Notes: generated by a model not told the origin, from the letters alone. DNA of 25,785 nt from Burkholderiales bacterium (GCA_025929745.1 JAICPQ010000005.1:1-25785); one strand, 5' to 3'. Counted from the first letter of the stretch, positions 14,847-22,801 are shown. Numbers and translations are program-made.

Positions 14847-15886
14847 AGGGCCGCCACAACGGCCGCGGTCACGTCGCCTGTACGCGCGCTGCCGCCCAGG
14901 TCTGGCGTAAAGACCTTCTTCGCCGTTACCGCTTCGATGGCTCTCATGAGCCGCGCCGCGGCTTTCACCTCGCCGAGGTGCTCGAGCATCAGCGCGCCGG
15001 TCCAGAATGTCGCGATCGGGTTGGCGACGCCCTTGCCGGTGATGTCGAACGCGGAGCCGTGGATCGGCTCGAACATCGACGGGAACTTGCGCTCGGGGTT
15101 CAGGTTCGCCGTCGGCGCGATGCCGAGCGAGCCCGAGAGCGCGGCCGCCAGATCGGACAGGATATCCGCGTGAAGGTTGGACGCGACCACCGTATCGATC
15201 GCCGCGGGCTTCAGCACCATGCGCGTCGTCATCGCGTCCACGAGGATGCGCTCGGTCTTCACGTCGGGAAAATCCTGCGCCACCTCGTAGAACAATTCGT
15301 CCCACAGCACCATGCCGTGGCGCTGCGCGTTCGACTTGGTGACAAGCGTGAGATGCTTGCGCGGCCTTTTGCGCGCCAGCTGGAACGCGAAGCGGTGCAC
15401 ACGCTCGACGCCCCTGCGGGTGAACACCGAGGTCTCGGTCGCGACCTCCTCGGGCAACCCCTGGTGCACGCGCCCGCCCGAGCCGGAATACTCACCTTCG
15501 GTGTTTTCGCGAACGATCACCCAGTCGATGTCCTTGCCGTTCGCGAGCGGAGAGGTAATCCCGGGCAGGACCCGCGAAGGCCGCACGTTGGCATACTGGT
15601 CGAAACCCTGACAGATCGGCAGACGCAGACCCCACAGCGAGAGATGATCGGGAACGTCCGGCGCGCCGACCGCGCCGAAGAAGATGGCGTCGAAGCGCTT
15701 CAGCTTCTCCAGCCCACCCTCCGGAATGTAGCGCCCGGTCTCCACGTATCGCTTCGAGCTCCAGTCGAAATGCTCGAACTCGAGCCGGAAACCGTCTTCC
15801 AGCATTTTCAGAACCTCGATTCCGGCGGGAATGACTTCGTTGCCGATCCCGTCGCCGGGAATGGAAGCGATCTTGTAGGTGTTCAC
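14843..15886 (-). CDS. Tartrate/D-malate dehydrogenase (TtuC/DmlA-like, isocitrate/isopropylmalate dehydrogenase superfamily)
   Basis: This 347-residue NAD-dependent decarboxylating dehydrogenase of 2-hydroxy acids matches the TtuC/DmlA branch: YKIASIPGDGIG at the N-terminus, FDAIFFGAVGAPDVPDH, LWGLRLPICQGFDQYANVRP, VRENTEGEYSGSGGR and VTKSNAQRHGMVLWDE. The metal/catalytic aspartates lie in VDAMTTRMV and SNLHADILSDLAAA, and EPIHGSAFDITGKG completes the cofactor site. I choose GTG at 15886 because MNTYKIASIPGDGIG matches where relatives begin. An ATG at 15919 would add 11 residues overlapping the divergent lipoprotein gene. It heads the seven-gene minus-strand series and its stop overlaps the binding-protein start. 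Tartrate, D-malate and 3-isopropylmalate cannot be told apart by eye. Confidence 0.87.
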   Translation of the reverse strand: MNTYKIASIPGDGIGNEVIPAGIEVLKMLEDGFRLEFEHFDWSSKRYVETGRYIPEGGLEKLKRFDAIFFGAVGAPDVPDHLSLWGLRLPICQGFDQYANVRPSRVLPGITSPLANGKDIDWVIVRENTEGEYSGSGGRVHQGLPEEVATETSVFTRRGVERVHRFAFQLARKRPRKHLTLVTKSNAQRHGMVLWDELFYEVAQDFPDVKTERILVDAMTTRMVLKPAAIDTVVASNLHADILSDLAAALSGSLGIAPTANLNPERKFPSMFEPIHGSAFDITGKGVANPIATFWTGALMLEHLGEVKAAARLMRAIEAVTAKKVFTPDLGGSARTGDVTAAVVAAL

Positions 15887-15894
15887 GGATTTCG

Positions 15895-17094
15895 ATGAGC
15901 TTGCGAAGGCAAGGCGCATCTTATCTTGCGGTGCTGCTTGCCGCGGCTTGCGGCGGCGGCGACGACGCGCCTCCCGGAGCGCCGCAGCCTCCGCCGGTGC
16001 TGAGGGTCGCGCGCGTCTTCCCGAATCTGACCTTCTCCCAGCCGATCGCCTTGCTGCAGGCGCCGAACGATGCGTCGCGGTGGTTCGTCGTCGAGCAGGC
16101 CGGCATCGTGCGCGTATTCAGCAACGATCCGCAAGCGACGAGCTCCACGGTTTTCGCCGACATCAGTTCTCGGGTGCTCGCGGGCGGGGAGCTCGGGCTA
16201 CTCGGGATGGCGTTCCATCCGGACTTCCCGACGGACCCGCGCGTGTTTCTGAACTATACGAATGGCGATTCCGGTTTGGTCACCCGTATCTCGGAGTTCA
16301 GGCTCGGCGGGAGCGGTAATCTCGATACGGCACCGGCCAACGAGCGGGTGCTACTGACAATCAACCAGCCGGAGGCCAATCACAACGGCGGGCACCTCGC
16401 TTTCGGCCCCGATGGGTTTCTCTACATCGGCATGGGCGACGGCGGCGGCGCCAACGATCAGCACGGCGCGATCGGCAACGCGCAGCTCATGACAACCCTT
16501 CTTGGAAAGATGCTGCGCATCGATGTGACCCCCGCTTCGGGATACGACATCCCGCCCGACAACCCATTCGAAGGTAATGCGACGTGCCACCTCAACGGCA
16601 CCGGCACTAGCCCGTGCCCCGAGATCTACGCCTCCGGTTTTCGCAATCCTTGGCGCTGGAGCTTCGATCGAGAGACCGACGTCCTCTGGCTCGGCGACGT
16701 TGGCCAAGGCGCGCTCGAGGAGATCGATCGAGTTACCTTGCGAGGCAACTACGGCTGGCGCTGCTTCGAAGGAGCTAGTCCCACAGGCTTTCCTTGTGGC
16801 AGCGAAGCGCCGCTCCTCCCCCCGATAGCGGAATACGGGCGGAGCGAAGGCGCGGCTGTGACCGGCGGATACGTTTACCGGGGCTCCGCCATCCCGGGTT
16901 TGCAAGGGCGCTACGTGTTCGGCGATTTCGTTTCCGGGCAGCTGTGGCATATCGCGGCGGATACGCAGCCGACGCTGCGCATGAGCACCGGCTTTCAATC
17001 CGGACTCAACATCTCGTCCTTCGCCGAGGACCTTGCGGGGGAGCTGTATGTTGTGGACTACGGCGGCGGCTTGTACCGCCTGACGGGGAACTGA
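15895..17094 (+). CDS. PQQ-dependent glucose/sorbosone dehydrogenase-family lipoprotein
   Basis: The 399-residue protein belongs to the GSDH six-bladed beta-propeller family, whose characterised members oxidise aldose sugars with PQQ in the periplasm. A short hydrophobic leader ends in LLAAAC, with Cys19 as the likely lipidation site, followed by a GGGDDAPPG linker. Family motifs are ELGLLGMAFHPDF, NHNGGHLAFGPDGFLYIGMGDGG (His163, His167; the first histidine position is the likely catalytic one), EIYASGFRNPWRWSFD, GDVGQGALEEID and YGWRCFEG. Whether it actually binds PQQ is not proven, since many annotated relatives are uncharacterised. The ATG at 15895 lies only eight bases from the divergent dehydrogenase start. 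Its stop overlaps the cupin start (TGATG), so the two are co-expressed. Confidence 0.88.
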   Translation: MSLRRQGASYLAVLLAAACGGGDDAPPGAPQPPPVLRVARVFPNLTFSQPIALLQAPNDASRWFVVEQAGIVRVFSNDPQATSSTVFADISSRVLAGGELGLLGMAFHPDFPTDPRVFLNYTNGDSGLVTRISEFRLGGSGNLDTAPANERVLLTINQPEANHNGGHLAFGPDGFLYIGMGDGGGANDQHGAIGNAQLMTTLLGKMLRIDVTPASGYDIPPDNPFEGNATCHLNGTGTSPCPEIYASGFRNPWRWSFDRETDVLWLGDVGQGALEEIDRVTLRGNYGWRCFEGASPTGFPCGSEAPLLPPIAEYGRSEGAAVTGGYVYRGSAIPGLQGRYVFGDFVSGQLWHIAADTQPTLRMSTGFQSGLNISSFAEDLAGELYVVDYGGGLYRLTGN

Positions 17095-17534
17095 TGAAAA
17101 CCATGACGATTTTGGGCGCGCTCGCTCTTTCGTCGGCCGCGTTTTCAGCCGACATCGACCGCACGATCGCCGATTTCAGAACTCCGGCCGAGATTCGCTG
17201 GGTGCGCAATCCCGCCGGGACGAACGAGCAGGCGATCCTGTTTGGCGATCCCTCGAAGCCGGGGCCCTACGTCGCGCGCATCAAATGGCTGCCCGGAAAC
17301 ATGAGCCGACCGCATTTCCATCCGAACGACCGGTTCTTCGCGGTGATCTCCGGAACCTGGTGGATGGGGACCGGAGAGAAGTTCGATCCGGCGAGCACGG
17401 TGCCCGTACCCGCCGGCAGCTACGTCATCCACTACGCCAACAAGATCCACTACGACGGCGCGAAGGACGAGGAAGTGGTGATCCAGGTCTGGGGCATGGG
17501 CCCCGCGACCGCTACGCCGGCGGAGAAGAAATAG
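17094..17534 (+). CDS. Secreted cupin-domain protein
   Basis: This 146-residue protein has a Sec signal peptide (MKTMTILGALALSSAAFSA) and a single cupin barrel. Motif 1 is PHFHPNDRFFAVISGTWWMG, with His74 and His76 as likely metal ligands; motif 2 is VIHYANKIHY, with His113 and His119. WIPG-like sequences (here KWLPGNMSRPHFHP) are common in secreted ChrR-like cupins. The reaction is unknown: binding, isomerase or dioxygenase activity are all possible. The start overlaps the stop of the sugar-dehydrogenase-like gene, which argues for a shared role on a periplasmic sugar or acid. The gene ends one base before the stop of the convergent tartrate dehydrogenase. Confidence 0.85.
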   Translation: MKTMTILGALALSSAAFSADIDRTIADFRTPAEIRWVRNPAGTNEQAILFGDPSKPGPYVARIKWLPGNMSRPHFHPNDRFFAVISGTWWMGTGEKFDPASTVPVPAGSYVIHYANKIHYDGAKDEEVVIQVWGMGPATATPAEKK

Positions 17535-17535
17535 C

Positions 17536-18615
17536 TTAGGCCGCGACCGGCGAGGCGCTGCGCACCGCTTCGGCAATCGCGGCGCCGACCTCGGAAGTAC
17601 TCGCCTTGCCTTTCATGTCGGGCGTATGCGGGCCGTCGATGATGACCTGCTCGATGGCACGCACGACGTCGGCCGCGGCCGCGGCATGGCCGAGGTGCTC
17701 GAGCATCAGCGCGCCGGACCAAATCTGCGCGATCGGATTGGCGATCTTCTTGCCCGCGATGTCCGGCGCCGAGCCGTGCACCGGCTCGAAGATCGACGGT
17801 GCCGTGCGCTCGGGGTTGATATTGCCGGAAGCCGCGATGCCGATCGTTCCCGCCGTGGCCGGACCGAGGTCCGACAGGATGTCGCCGAAGAGGTTCGAGG
17901 CCACGATGACGTCGAAGCGATCGGGGTTGAGCACCATCTGGATGGTCAGACCGTCGACATGGTACTGGTCGGTGCGCACGTCCGGATACTTCTTCCTCAT
18001 CTCGGCGAAGCGCTCGTCCCAGTACGGCATGGTGATGGTGATGCCGTTCGACTTGGTGCACGACGTGAGGTGTTTCTTGCGCGTGCGCGCGAGTTCGAAC
18101 GAATACTTCATGATGCGGTCGACGCCCTTGCGCGAGAAAACGGCCGACTGCGTCACGACCTCGGCCGGCGTGCCCTCGAACATGCGGCCGCCGACGTTGC
18201 CGTACTCGCCTTCGGTGTTCTCGCGGATGACGACGTAGTCGATGTCGCCGGGTTTGCGCCCGGCGAGCGGGCAGGGCAGGCCCTTGAAGAGGCGCACCGG
18301 GCGCAGGTTCACGTAAAGATCGAACCAGCGCCGGAAGTTGATGAGCAGCCCCCACGCCGAGATGTGGTCGGGCACGATCGCGGGATTGCCGGCGGCGCCG
18401 AAATAGACGGCGTCGAACTTGCGCAGGATGTCGGGCGCGTCGTCGGGGCACATCTTGCCGTGCGCCTTGTACCAGTCGCAGCTCCACGGAAACTCCTGCC
18501 AGTTGAAGCGCACGCCGTGCCGCGCGCCGACCGCTTCGAGCACGCGCACGCCTTCGGGCATCACTTCGCGCCCGATGCCATCGCCAGGGATGACCGCAAT
18601 CGTGTGTTCTTTCAT
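17536..18615 (-). CDS. Tartrate dehydrogenase family protein (second paralogue)
   Basis: The 359-residue NAD-dependent hydroxy-acid dehydrogenase resembles the Pseudomonas tartrate dehydrogenase branch more than the copy at 14843-15886. Features are HTIAVIPGDGIGREVMPEG, YFGAAGNPAIVPDHISAWG, RRWFDLYVNLRPVRLF, VIRENTEGEYGNVGGR and CTKSNGITITMPYWDERF. SNLFGDILSDLGPA and EPVHGSAPDIAGKKIANP complete the active site. The two paralogues differ in the substrate loop (NFRRWFDLYVNLRPV here, PICQGFDQYANVRPS there) and in the region after Lys-Ser-Asn, so they are old duplicates with probably different substrates. The ATG at 18615 fits the family N-terminus; the frame stays open further upstream without conserved content. 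It is divergent from tsaB and convergent with the cupin. Confidence 0.87.
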   Translation of the reverse strand: MKEHTIAVIPGDGIGREVMPEGVRVLEAVGARHGVRFNWQEFPWSCDWYKAHGKMCPDDAPDILRKFDAVYFGAAGNPAIVPDHISAWGLLINFRRWFDLYVNLRPVRLFKGLPCPLAGRKPGDIDYVVIRENTEGEYGNVGGRMFEGTPAEVVTQSAVFSRKGVDRIMKYSFELARTRKKHLTSCTKSNGITITMPYWDERFAEMRKKYPDVRTDQYHVDGLTIQMVLNPDRFDVIVASNLFGDILSDLGPATAGTIGIAASGNINPERTAPSIFEPVHGSAPDIAGKKIANPIAQIWSGALMLEHLGHAAAAADVVRAIEQVIIDGPHTPDMKGKASTSEVGAAIAEAVRSASPVAA

Positions 18616-18640
18616 GAAGGCCAGTATATAGAATCGGCGC
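18616..18640. promoter_or_regulatory. Short AT-rich divergent promoter region between tartrate dehydrogenase 2 and tsaB
   Basis: Only 25 bases separate the two start codons. They contain TATATAG on the plus strand (from 18625) and TATACT on the minus strand (18628-18623), each a reasonable -10 match. If both are used, the leaders are near zero length and the -35 elements would lie inside the opposite gene. No SD is evident for either start. Confidence 0.35.
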
Positions 18641-19288
18641 ATGCGCTTCGCGGCGATCGAGACGTCCACGGAGTGGTGCTCGGTCGCGGTGTGGGACGAA
18701 GGCGAGACGCGCGCGCTCGAGCGCCGCGCCGGCCACCGCCATTCCGAGTTCGCGCTGCCAATGCTCGAAAAATTGCTGCGGGGACAATCGATTGACGCGG
18801 TCGCGTTCGGTGCCGGTCCGGGCGCGTTCACGGGCCTGCGCATTGCATGCGCACTCGCTCAGGGCTTGGCATTCGCTCGCAATCTGCCGGTGCTCGGCGT
18901 GCCGACGCTGGAGGCGCTCGCGCAGGAAAGCGGCGCTGAGCGCGTGGTGGCATGCCTCGATGCGCGCATGCGCGAGGTGTACTATGCGGCGCTTGAAAAG
19001 CGCGGCGAGCGCTGGCAAGAGCTAATCGCACCGCAATGCGTACCGCCGCACTCGGCGCCGCGTCCGCCGGGCGAAGGCTGGATCGGTTGTGGAAACGGCT
19101 TCGCGGTTTACGGAAACATGGGGCTCAGTAAGGTATTTCCCGAAGTGCACCCTACCGCGCTCGCGGTGGCGCAGCTTGCCGCACCGAAGCTCGCCGCGGG
19201 CGAGGGCGTGGACGCGGCGCTCGCAACGCCGATCTATCTGCGCGACAAAGTGGCTTTTACGAAGGAAGAGCTTGAGCGCCGTCCTTAA
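18641..19288 (+). CDS. tsaB: tRNA threonylcarbamoyladenosine biosynthesis protein TsaB
   Basis: TsaB is the non-catalytic ASKHA-fold partner of TsaD in the TsaBDE complex, which installs t6A at position 37 of ANN-decoding tRNAs. The 215-residue protein has the N-terminal phosphate-loop-like IETSTEWCSVAV, the HSEFALPMLEKLL segment and the family hallmark GAGPGAFTGLR (57-67), followed by IACALAQGLAF and GVPTLEALA. It is slightly shorter than E. coli TsaB (231 residues). It overlaps rimI by 17 bases. The order tsaB, rimI, uracil-DNA glycosylase recurs in proteobacteria, which supports the call. TsaD, TsaE and TsaC are not here. Confidence 0.95.
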   Translation: MRFAAIETSTEWCSVAVWDEGETRALERRAGHRHSEFALPMLEKLLRGQSIDAVAFGAGPGAFTGLRIACALAQGLAFARNLPVLGVPTLEALAQESGAERVVACLDARMREVYYAALEKRGERWQELIAPQCVPPHSAPRPPGEGWIGCGNGFAVYGNMGLSKVFPEVHPTALAVAQLAAPKLAAGEGVDAALATPIYLRDKVAFTKEELERRP

Positions 19289-19736
19289 GGACCTGCCGCA
19301 ACTGGCGGCGATGAGCGAGCGCGATCTCGACGAGGTGATGACGATCGAGAACGCGATCTACACGCATCCATGGACCCGCGGCAACTTCGCCGATTCGTTG
19401 CGCGCCGGCTACGCATGCCGCGTGCTGCGCCTGGGCGGCGAGCTCATCGGCTATTTCGTGCTCATGGTGGGCGCCGGCGAAGCGCACCTGCTGAATCTTT
19501 CGGTGAGCGCCGCGCACCAGCGCCGCGGCCACGGCAGCATGCTGCTGCACGAAGCCGCCGCCATGGCGAAGAAACTCGGCGCGCGCAGCCTCTTCCTTGA
19601 AGTGCGGCCGAGCAACCGCAGTGCGCAGGCTCTGTACACGCGCTTCGGCTTCCACAAAGCCGGCGTGCGCCGCGCCTATTACCCCGCGCGCGCGGGGCGC
19701 GAAGACGCGCTCGTCCTGACGCTGCCTTTGCCGTGA
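19272..19736 (+). CDS. rimI: Ribosomal protein S18-alanine N-acetyltransferase RimI
   Basis: RimI is a GNAT-fold enzyme that transfers acetyl from acetyl-CoA to the N-terminal alanine of ribosomal protein S18. The 154-residue product shows the acetyl-CoA pyrophosphate loop QRRGHG (83-88), the catalytic-site region FLEVRPSNRSAQALYTRFGF (Glu110, Asn115, Tyr122) and the RimI-type ending RRAYYP followed by GREDALVLTLPLP. I choose TTG at 19272 because GGAAGAG lies just before it and the first GNAT strand (KDLPQLAAMSERDL) would be lost with the ATG at 19311. The overlap with tsaB and the GTGA junction with the next gene indicate one operon. Activity on other protein N-termini cannot be excluded. 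Confidence 0.92.
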   Translation: MSAVLKDLPQLAAMSERDLDEVMTIENAIYTHPWTRGNFADSLRAGYACRVLRLGGELIGYFVLMVGAGEAHLLNLSVSAAHQRRGHGSMLLHEAAAMAKKLGARSLFLEVRPSNRSAQALYTRFGFHKAGVRRAYYPARAGREDALVLTLPLP

Positions 19737-20356
19737 GCCGGCGCGAGGAGATGCTCGCCGAAATGGGCCTCGCGCCCGTCTGGCGGTTGAAGAACCGGGA
19801 AACCAAGGGATGGATCCCGCTGAGAGCGACGGTATCGGGATGCACGAAGTGCGCGCTGCACCAGACGCGCACGCAGACCGTGTTCGGCGTCGGCGATGAG
19901 AACGCGGACTGGATGCTCATCGGCGAAGCGCCCGGCGCGGAGGAGGACCGTCTCGGCGATCCCTTCGTCGGTCAGGCGGGCAAGCTCCTCGACAGCATGC
20001 TCGCCGCAATCGGGCTTTCTCGGCAGGAGAACGTCTACATCGCCAACGTCCTCAAGTGTCGGCCGCCGGGGAACCGTAACCCGAGCCCGGAGGAAGTGGC
20101 GCAGTGTTCGCCGCATCTCCTGCAGCAGATCGAGCTCGTGAAGCCCAAGCTGATCCTCGCCATGGGCCGCTTCGCCGCGCAGACGTTGCTCAAGACCGAC
20201 GCCTCGATCTCGAGCCTGCGCGGTCGCGTGCATCGCTATGCCGGCTTGCCGCTCATCGTGACCTACCACCCCGCCTATCTGCTGCGCACGCTCGAAGACA
20301 AGGCGAAAGCCTGGGAAGACCTCGTATTCGCACGTAAGACGATGCAGGGGCTATAG
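19733..20356 (+). CDS. Family 4 (Fe-S) uracil-DNA glycosylase
   Basis: This 207-residue enzyme should excise uracil from DNA in base-excision repair. Four cysteines (37, 40, 109, 125) have the spacing expected for the [4Fe-4S] cluster of family 4 enzymes: CTKC, then VLKCRPPGNRNPSPEE and QCSPH. The uracil-pocket motif GEAPGAEED is at 64-72, with GDPFVGQAGKLLD following, and the second active-site motif TYHPAYLLR contains His179. Some relatives are longer through an N-terminal poorly conserved extension, absent here. The GTG at 19733 overlaps the rimI stop (GTGA), so it is the last gene of the tsaB-rimI operon. Its end is four bases from the convergent lplT stop. Confidence 0.94.
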   Translation: MSRREEMLAEMGLAPVWRLKNRETKGWIPLRATVSGCTKCALHQTRTQTVFGVGDENADWMLIGEAPGAEEDRLGDPFVGQAGKLLDSMLAAIGLSRQENVYIANVLKCRPPGNRNPSPEEVAQCSPHLLQQIELVKPKLILAMGRFAAQTLLKTDASISSLRGRVHRYAGLPLIVTYHPAYLLRTLEDKAKAWEDLVFARKTMQGL

Positions 20357-20360
20357 CGCT

Positions 20361-21653
20361 TTAGTCGCGGACCTTGTGCGGGTCCTCGGCGCGTGCGAAG
20401 GCAAGCAGTCGGTCGACCTCCGCGCGATGAATGCGCCGGTTTCGCCAGTACCACGCCTGCACCACGGCCATCGTGCCGGCGACGAAGAGGCCGAATACCA
20501 GGATCACGAAGTAGATCGAATAGCCGACGTTCAAAAGCAGGGAGTAGAGCGCGATCATCACCAGAATGGAGCAGTTCTCGTTGAAGTTCTGCACCGCGAT
20601 GGAGCGGCCGGCGCCGACCAGGTGATGGCCGCGATGCTGGAGCAGCGCGTTCATCGGCACCACGAAGAAGCCGGCGAGGCCGCCGATCAGCACCATGAGC
20701 GAGACCGCGAGCCAGACGTGCTTCACAAAGATCATGGCGATTACGATCACCCCCATCGCGATGCCGAGCGGAATCACGCGCACCGAGCGGTCGAGGGCCA
20801 CCCAGACCGACGCCAGCACGGCACCCACGGCGATGCCGAGCGCCGTCACGCCTTGCAGGATCGCCGCCTTCGAAAGGTCGAAGCCCAGGGCGGCGCGCGC
20901 CCATTCGATGACGATGAATTGCAGCGTCGCACCCGCGCCCCAGAAAAGCGTGGTCACTGCGAGCGAAATCTGCCCGAGCCGGTCGCGCCACAGGTGGCCA
21001 ACGCAGCGCGCGAAGTCTTTGAGCGTGTCGACTGGATCGGGCGGAAGCTTCTTCAGCGGTACGCCGGTCTTCGGCACTTCGAGATTGAAAAGCGCGGCGA
21101 TGGCGTAGACGACCACGATGATGGCGATGGCCACCTCGGCTGCGGTGTCGATCGACGTTTCGATGAGCGGCATGTCGAAATGCAGCAGCACCCCGGATAC
21201 GCGCACATGGATCAGCAAGCCGCCCAGCATGGTGCCGAGAATGATCGACGCCACGGTCAGTCCTTCGATCCACCCGTTCGCAACCACGAGCTGCCGGTGC
21301 GGCAGGTATTCGGTGAGGATTCCGTACTTCGCCGGAGAATACGCGGCGGCGCCCAGGCCGACGATCGCGTACGCGATGAGCGGATCCAGGCCGAGAAGCA
21401 TTGCCACGCAGCCGACGATCTTGATCGTGTTCGCGATGAACATCACCTGGCCTTTCGGCAGGCGATCGGCGAACGCGCCGACGTAGGGCGCGAGCGCCAC
21501 ATAGGAGACGACGAAGAAAAACTTAAGGTAGGGCGTGAGCCACGACGGCGCATCGGCCTGGATGAGCAGCGCGATCGCGGCGACGAGCAGGGCATTGTCG
21601 GCGAGCGACGAAAAAAACTGCGCCGCCATGATGATGTAAAAGCCGTAATTCAA
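20361..21653 (-). CDS. lplT: Lysophospholipid transporter LplT (MFS)
   Basis: LplT moves lysophospholipids to the inner leaflet, where an acyltransferase re-acylates them. The 430-residue protein has about twelve membrane helices and conserved blocks shared with E. coli LplT: AAQFFSSLADNALL, GLGAAAYSPAKYGIL, the VANGWIEG segment, LFWGAGATLQF, GGLAGFFVVPMNALLQHRG and VGAGRSIAVQNFNEN. I prefer the TTG at 21653, which gives MNYGFYIIMAAQFF and has GGAGGAAGG ten bases upstream. A TTG at 21725 would add 24 residues rich in Lys and Gln, and its first codons would include TATAAA, more likely a promoter element. In E. coli lplT is joined to the acyltransferase aas; no aas is adjacent here. It is divergent from alr. 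Confidence 0.9.
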   Translation of the reverse strand: MNYGFYIIMAAQFFSSLADNALLVAAIALLIQADAPSWLTPYLKFFFVVSYVALAPYVGAFADRLPKGQVMFIANTIKIVGCVAMLLGLDPLIAYAIVGLGAAAYSPAKYGILTEYLPHRQLVVANGWIEGLTVASIILGTMLGGLLIHVRVSGVLLHFDMPLIETSIDTAAEVAIAIIVVVYAIAALFNLEVPKTGVPLKKLPPDPVDTLKDFARCVGHLWRDRLGQISLAVTTLFWGAGATLQFIVIEWARAALGFDLSKAAILQGVTALGIAVGAVLASVWVALDRSVRVIPLGIAMGVIVIAMIFVKHVWLAVSLMVLIGGLAGFFVVPMNALLQHRGHHLVGAGRSIAVQNFNENCSILVMIALYSLLLNVGYSIYFVILVFGLFVAGTMAVVQAWYWRNRRIHRAEVDRLLAFARAEDPHKVRD

Positions 21654-21734
21654 AAGACGTGGGCCTTCCTCCGGAGGTTGGCTTTGTTGTTGTTTCTTCT
21701 TGCGCCGCGGCGCTTTATAGCACAATAAGCTTTC
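21654..21734. promoter_or_regulatory. lplT-alr divergent region with two perfect palindromes
   Basis: This 81-base gap is one of the few non-coding stretches. It holds CCTCCGGAGG (21668-21677), whose right reading on the minus strand supplies the lplT SD sequence, and GCGCCGCGGCGC (21702-21713). Immediately after the second palindrome is TTTATAG, which gives TATAAA on the minus strand and TATAGC on the plus strand as possible -10 boxes. A TTGTTGTTG tract sits further upstream for alr, but the spacing to TATAGC is poor. The palindromes may be protein-binding sites or chance in GC-rich DNA. Confidence 0.35.
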
Positions 21735-22801
21735 ATGCCCCGGCCGATCCGCGCGACGATCTCCCGAGCCGCGCTAGCACATAATTTGACGGTCGCGAAG
21801 CGCCACGCCGGCCGCGCGAAAGTCTGGGCGGTCACCAAAGCGAACGCGTACGGCCACGGCATCGAGCGCGCGGCGCGCGCCTTCGAAGCCGCCGACGGCT
21901 TCGCGGTGCTCGATTTCGCCGAGGCGGAGCGCCTTCGTCATGCGGGCGTGAAGAAACCGGTCCTGATGCTCGAAGGGTTCTTCGAGCCCGCGGACATCGA
22001 GCTCCTTTCCCGGCATGCGCTCACGCCGGTGATCCACAGCGCGGAGCAGGTGAAGATGCTGGCGGGCGCGCGGCTTGCCGAGGGACTTGATCTTTATCTG
22101 AAGGTAAATAGCGGCATGAACCGCCTCGGCTTCGCCGAGGCCGAGCTGGGCGCAGCGTACAAGGCGCTGCGCGCGCACCCGAAGGTGCGCCGGATCACGT
22201 TCATGACGCACTTCGCCGACGCCGATGGCGCGAGCGGCGTCGCGGCGCAGCTCGCGTCGTTCGAGGCGCTCACGCGGCGGTTCGACGTGCAGGCGCGCTG
22301 TTTTGCGAAGTCCGCCGCGCTCATCCGCTTCCCGGAGGCGCGCGCGGACTGGGTACGGCCGGGCATCATGCTGTACGGCGGCTCGCCGTTTGCAGACCTC
22401 AGCGCTGAAGAGCTCGGCCTCAAGCCGGCGATGACCCTGACCTCGCAGATCATCGGCATCCAGAAGCTAGAGCGCGGCGAGCGCATCGGCTACGGCTTTG
22501 CCTACGAGGCGACGGGTCCGATGACGGTCGCGATCGTCGCCTGCGGCTACGCCGACGGGTATCCGCGCCACGCCCCGACCGGGACGCCGGTGCTCGTCAA
22601 CGGAACGCGCGCGCGGCTCGTTGGCCGGGTATCGATGGACATGATCAGCGTCGATGTTTCGGACCTCAGGGATGCGCGCATCGGCATTCCGGTCACGCTG
22701 TGGGGCGAAGGTTTGCCGGCCGACGAGGTCGGCGCGGCGGCGGGGACGCTGAGCTATGAGCTCTTCACCAAGCTCACTGCACGCGTTCCGGTGGTCGAGA
22801 C

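Noticed and set aside
17626..18795. Plus-strand open frame opposite the second tartrate dehydrogenase
   Set aside because: Antisense shadow of a conserved enzyme; no recognisable fold or signal.
21654..21725. Extended lplT start at TTG 21725
   Set aside because: The added 24 residues are Lys/Gln-rich and unlike family members, and the codons contain TATAAA; TTG 21653 has a good SD and a family-like N-terminus.
20376..21728. Long plus-strand open frame opposite lplT (about 450 codons)
   Set aside because: It is antisense to a clear membrane transporter, rich in Arg, His and Glu without motifs, as expected from GC-rich third positions on the opposite strand.
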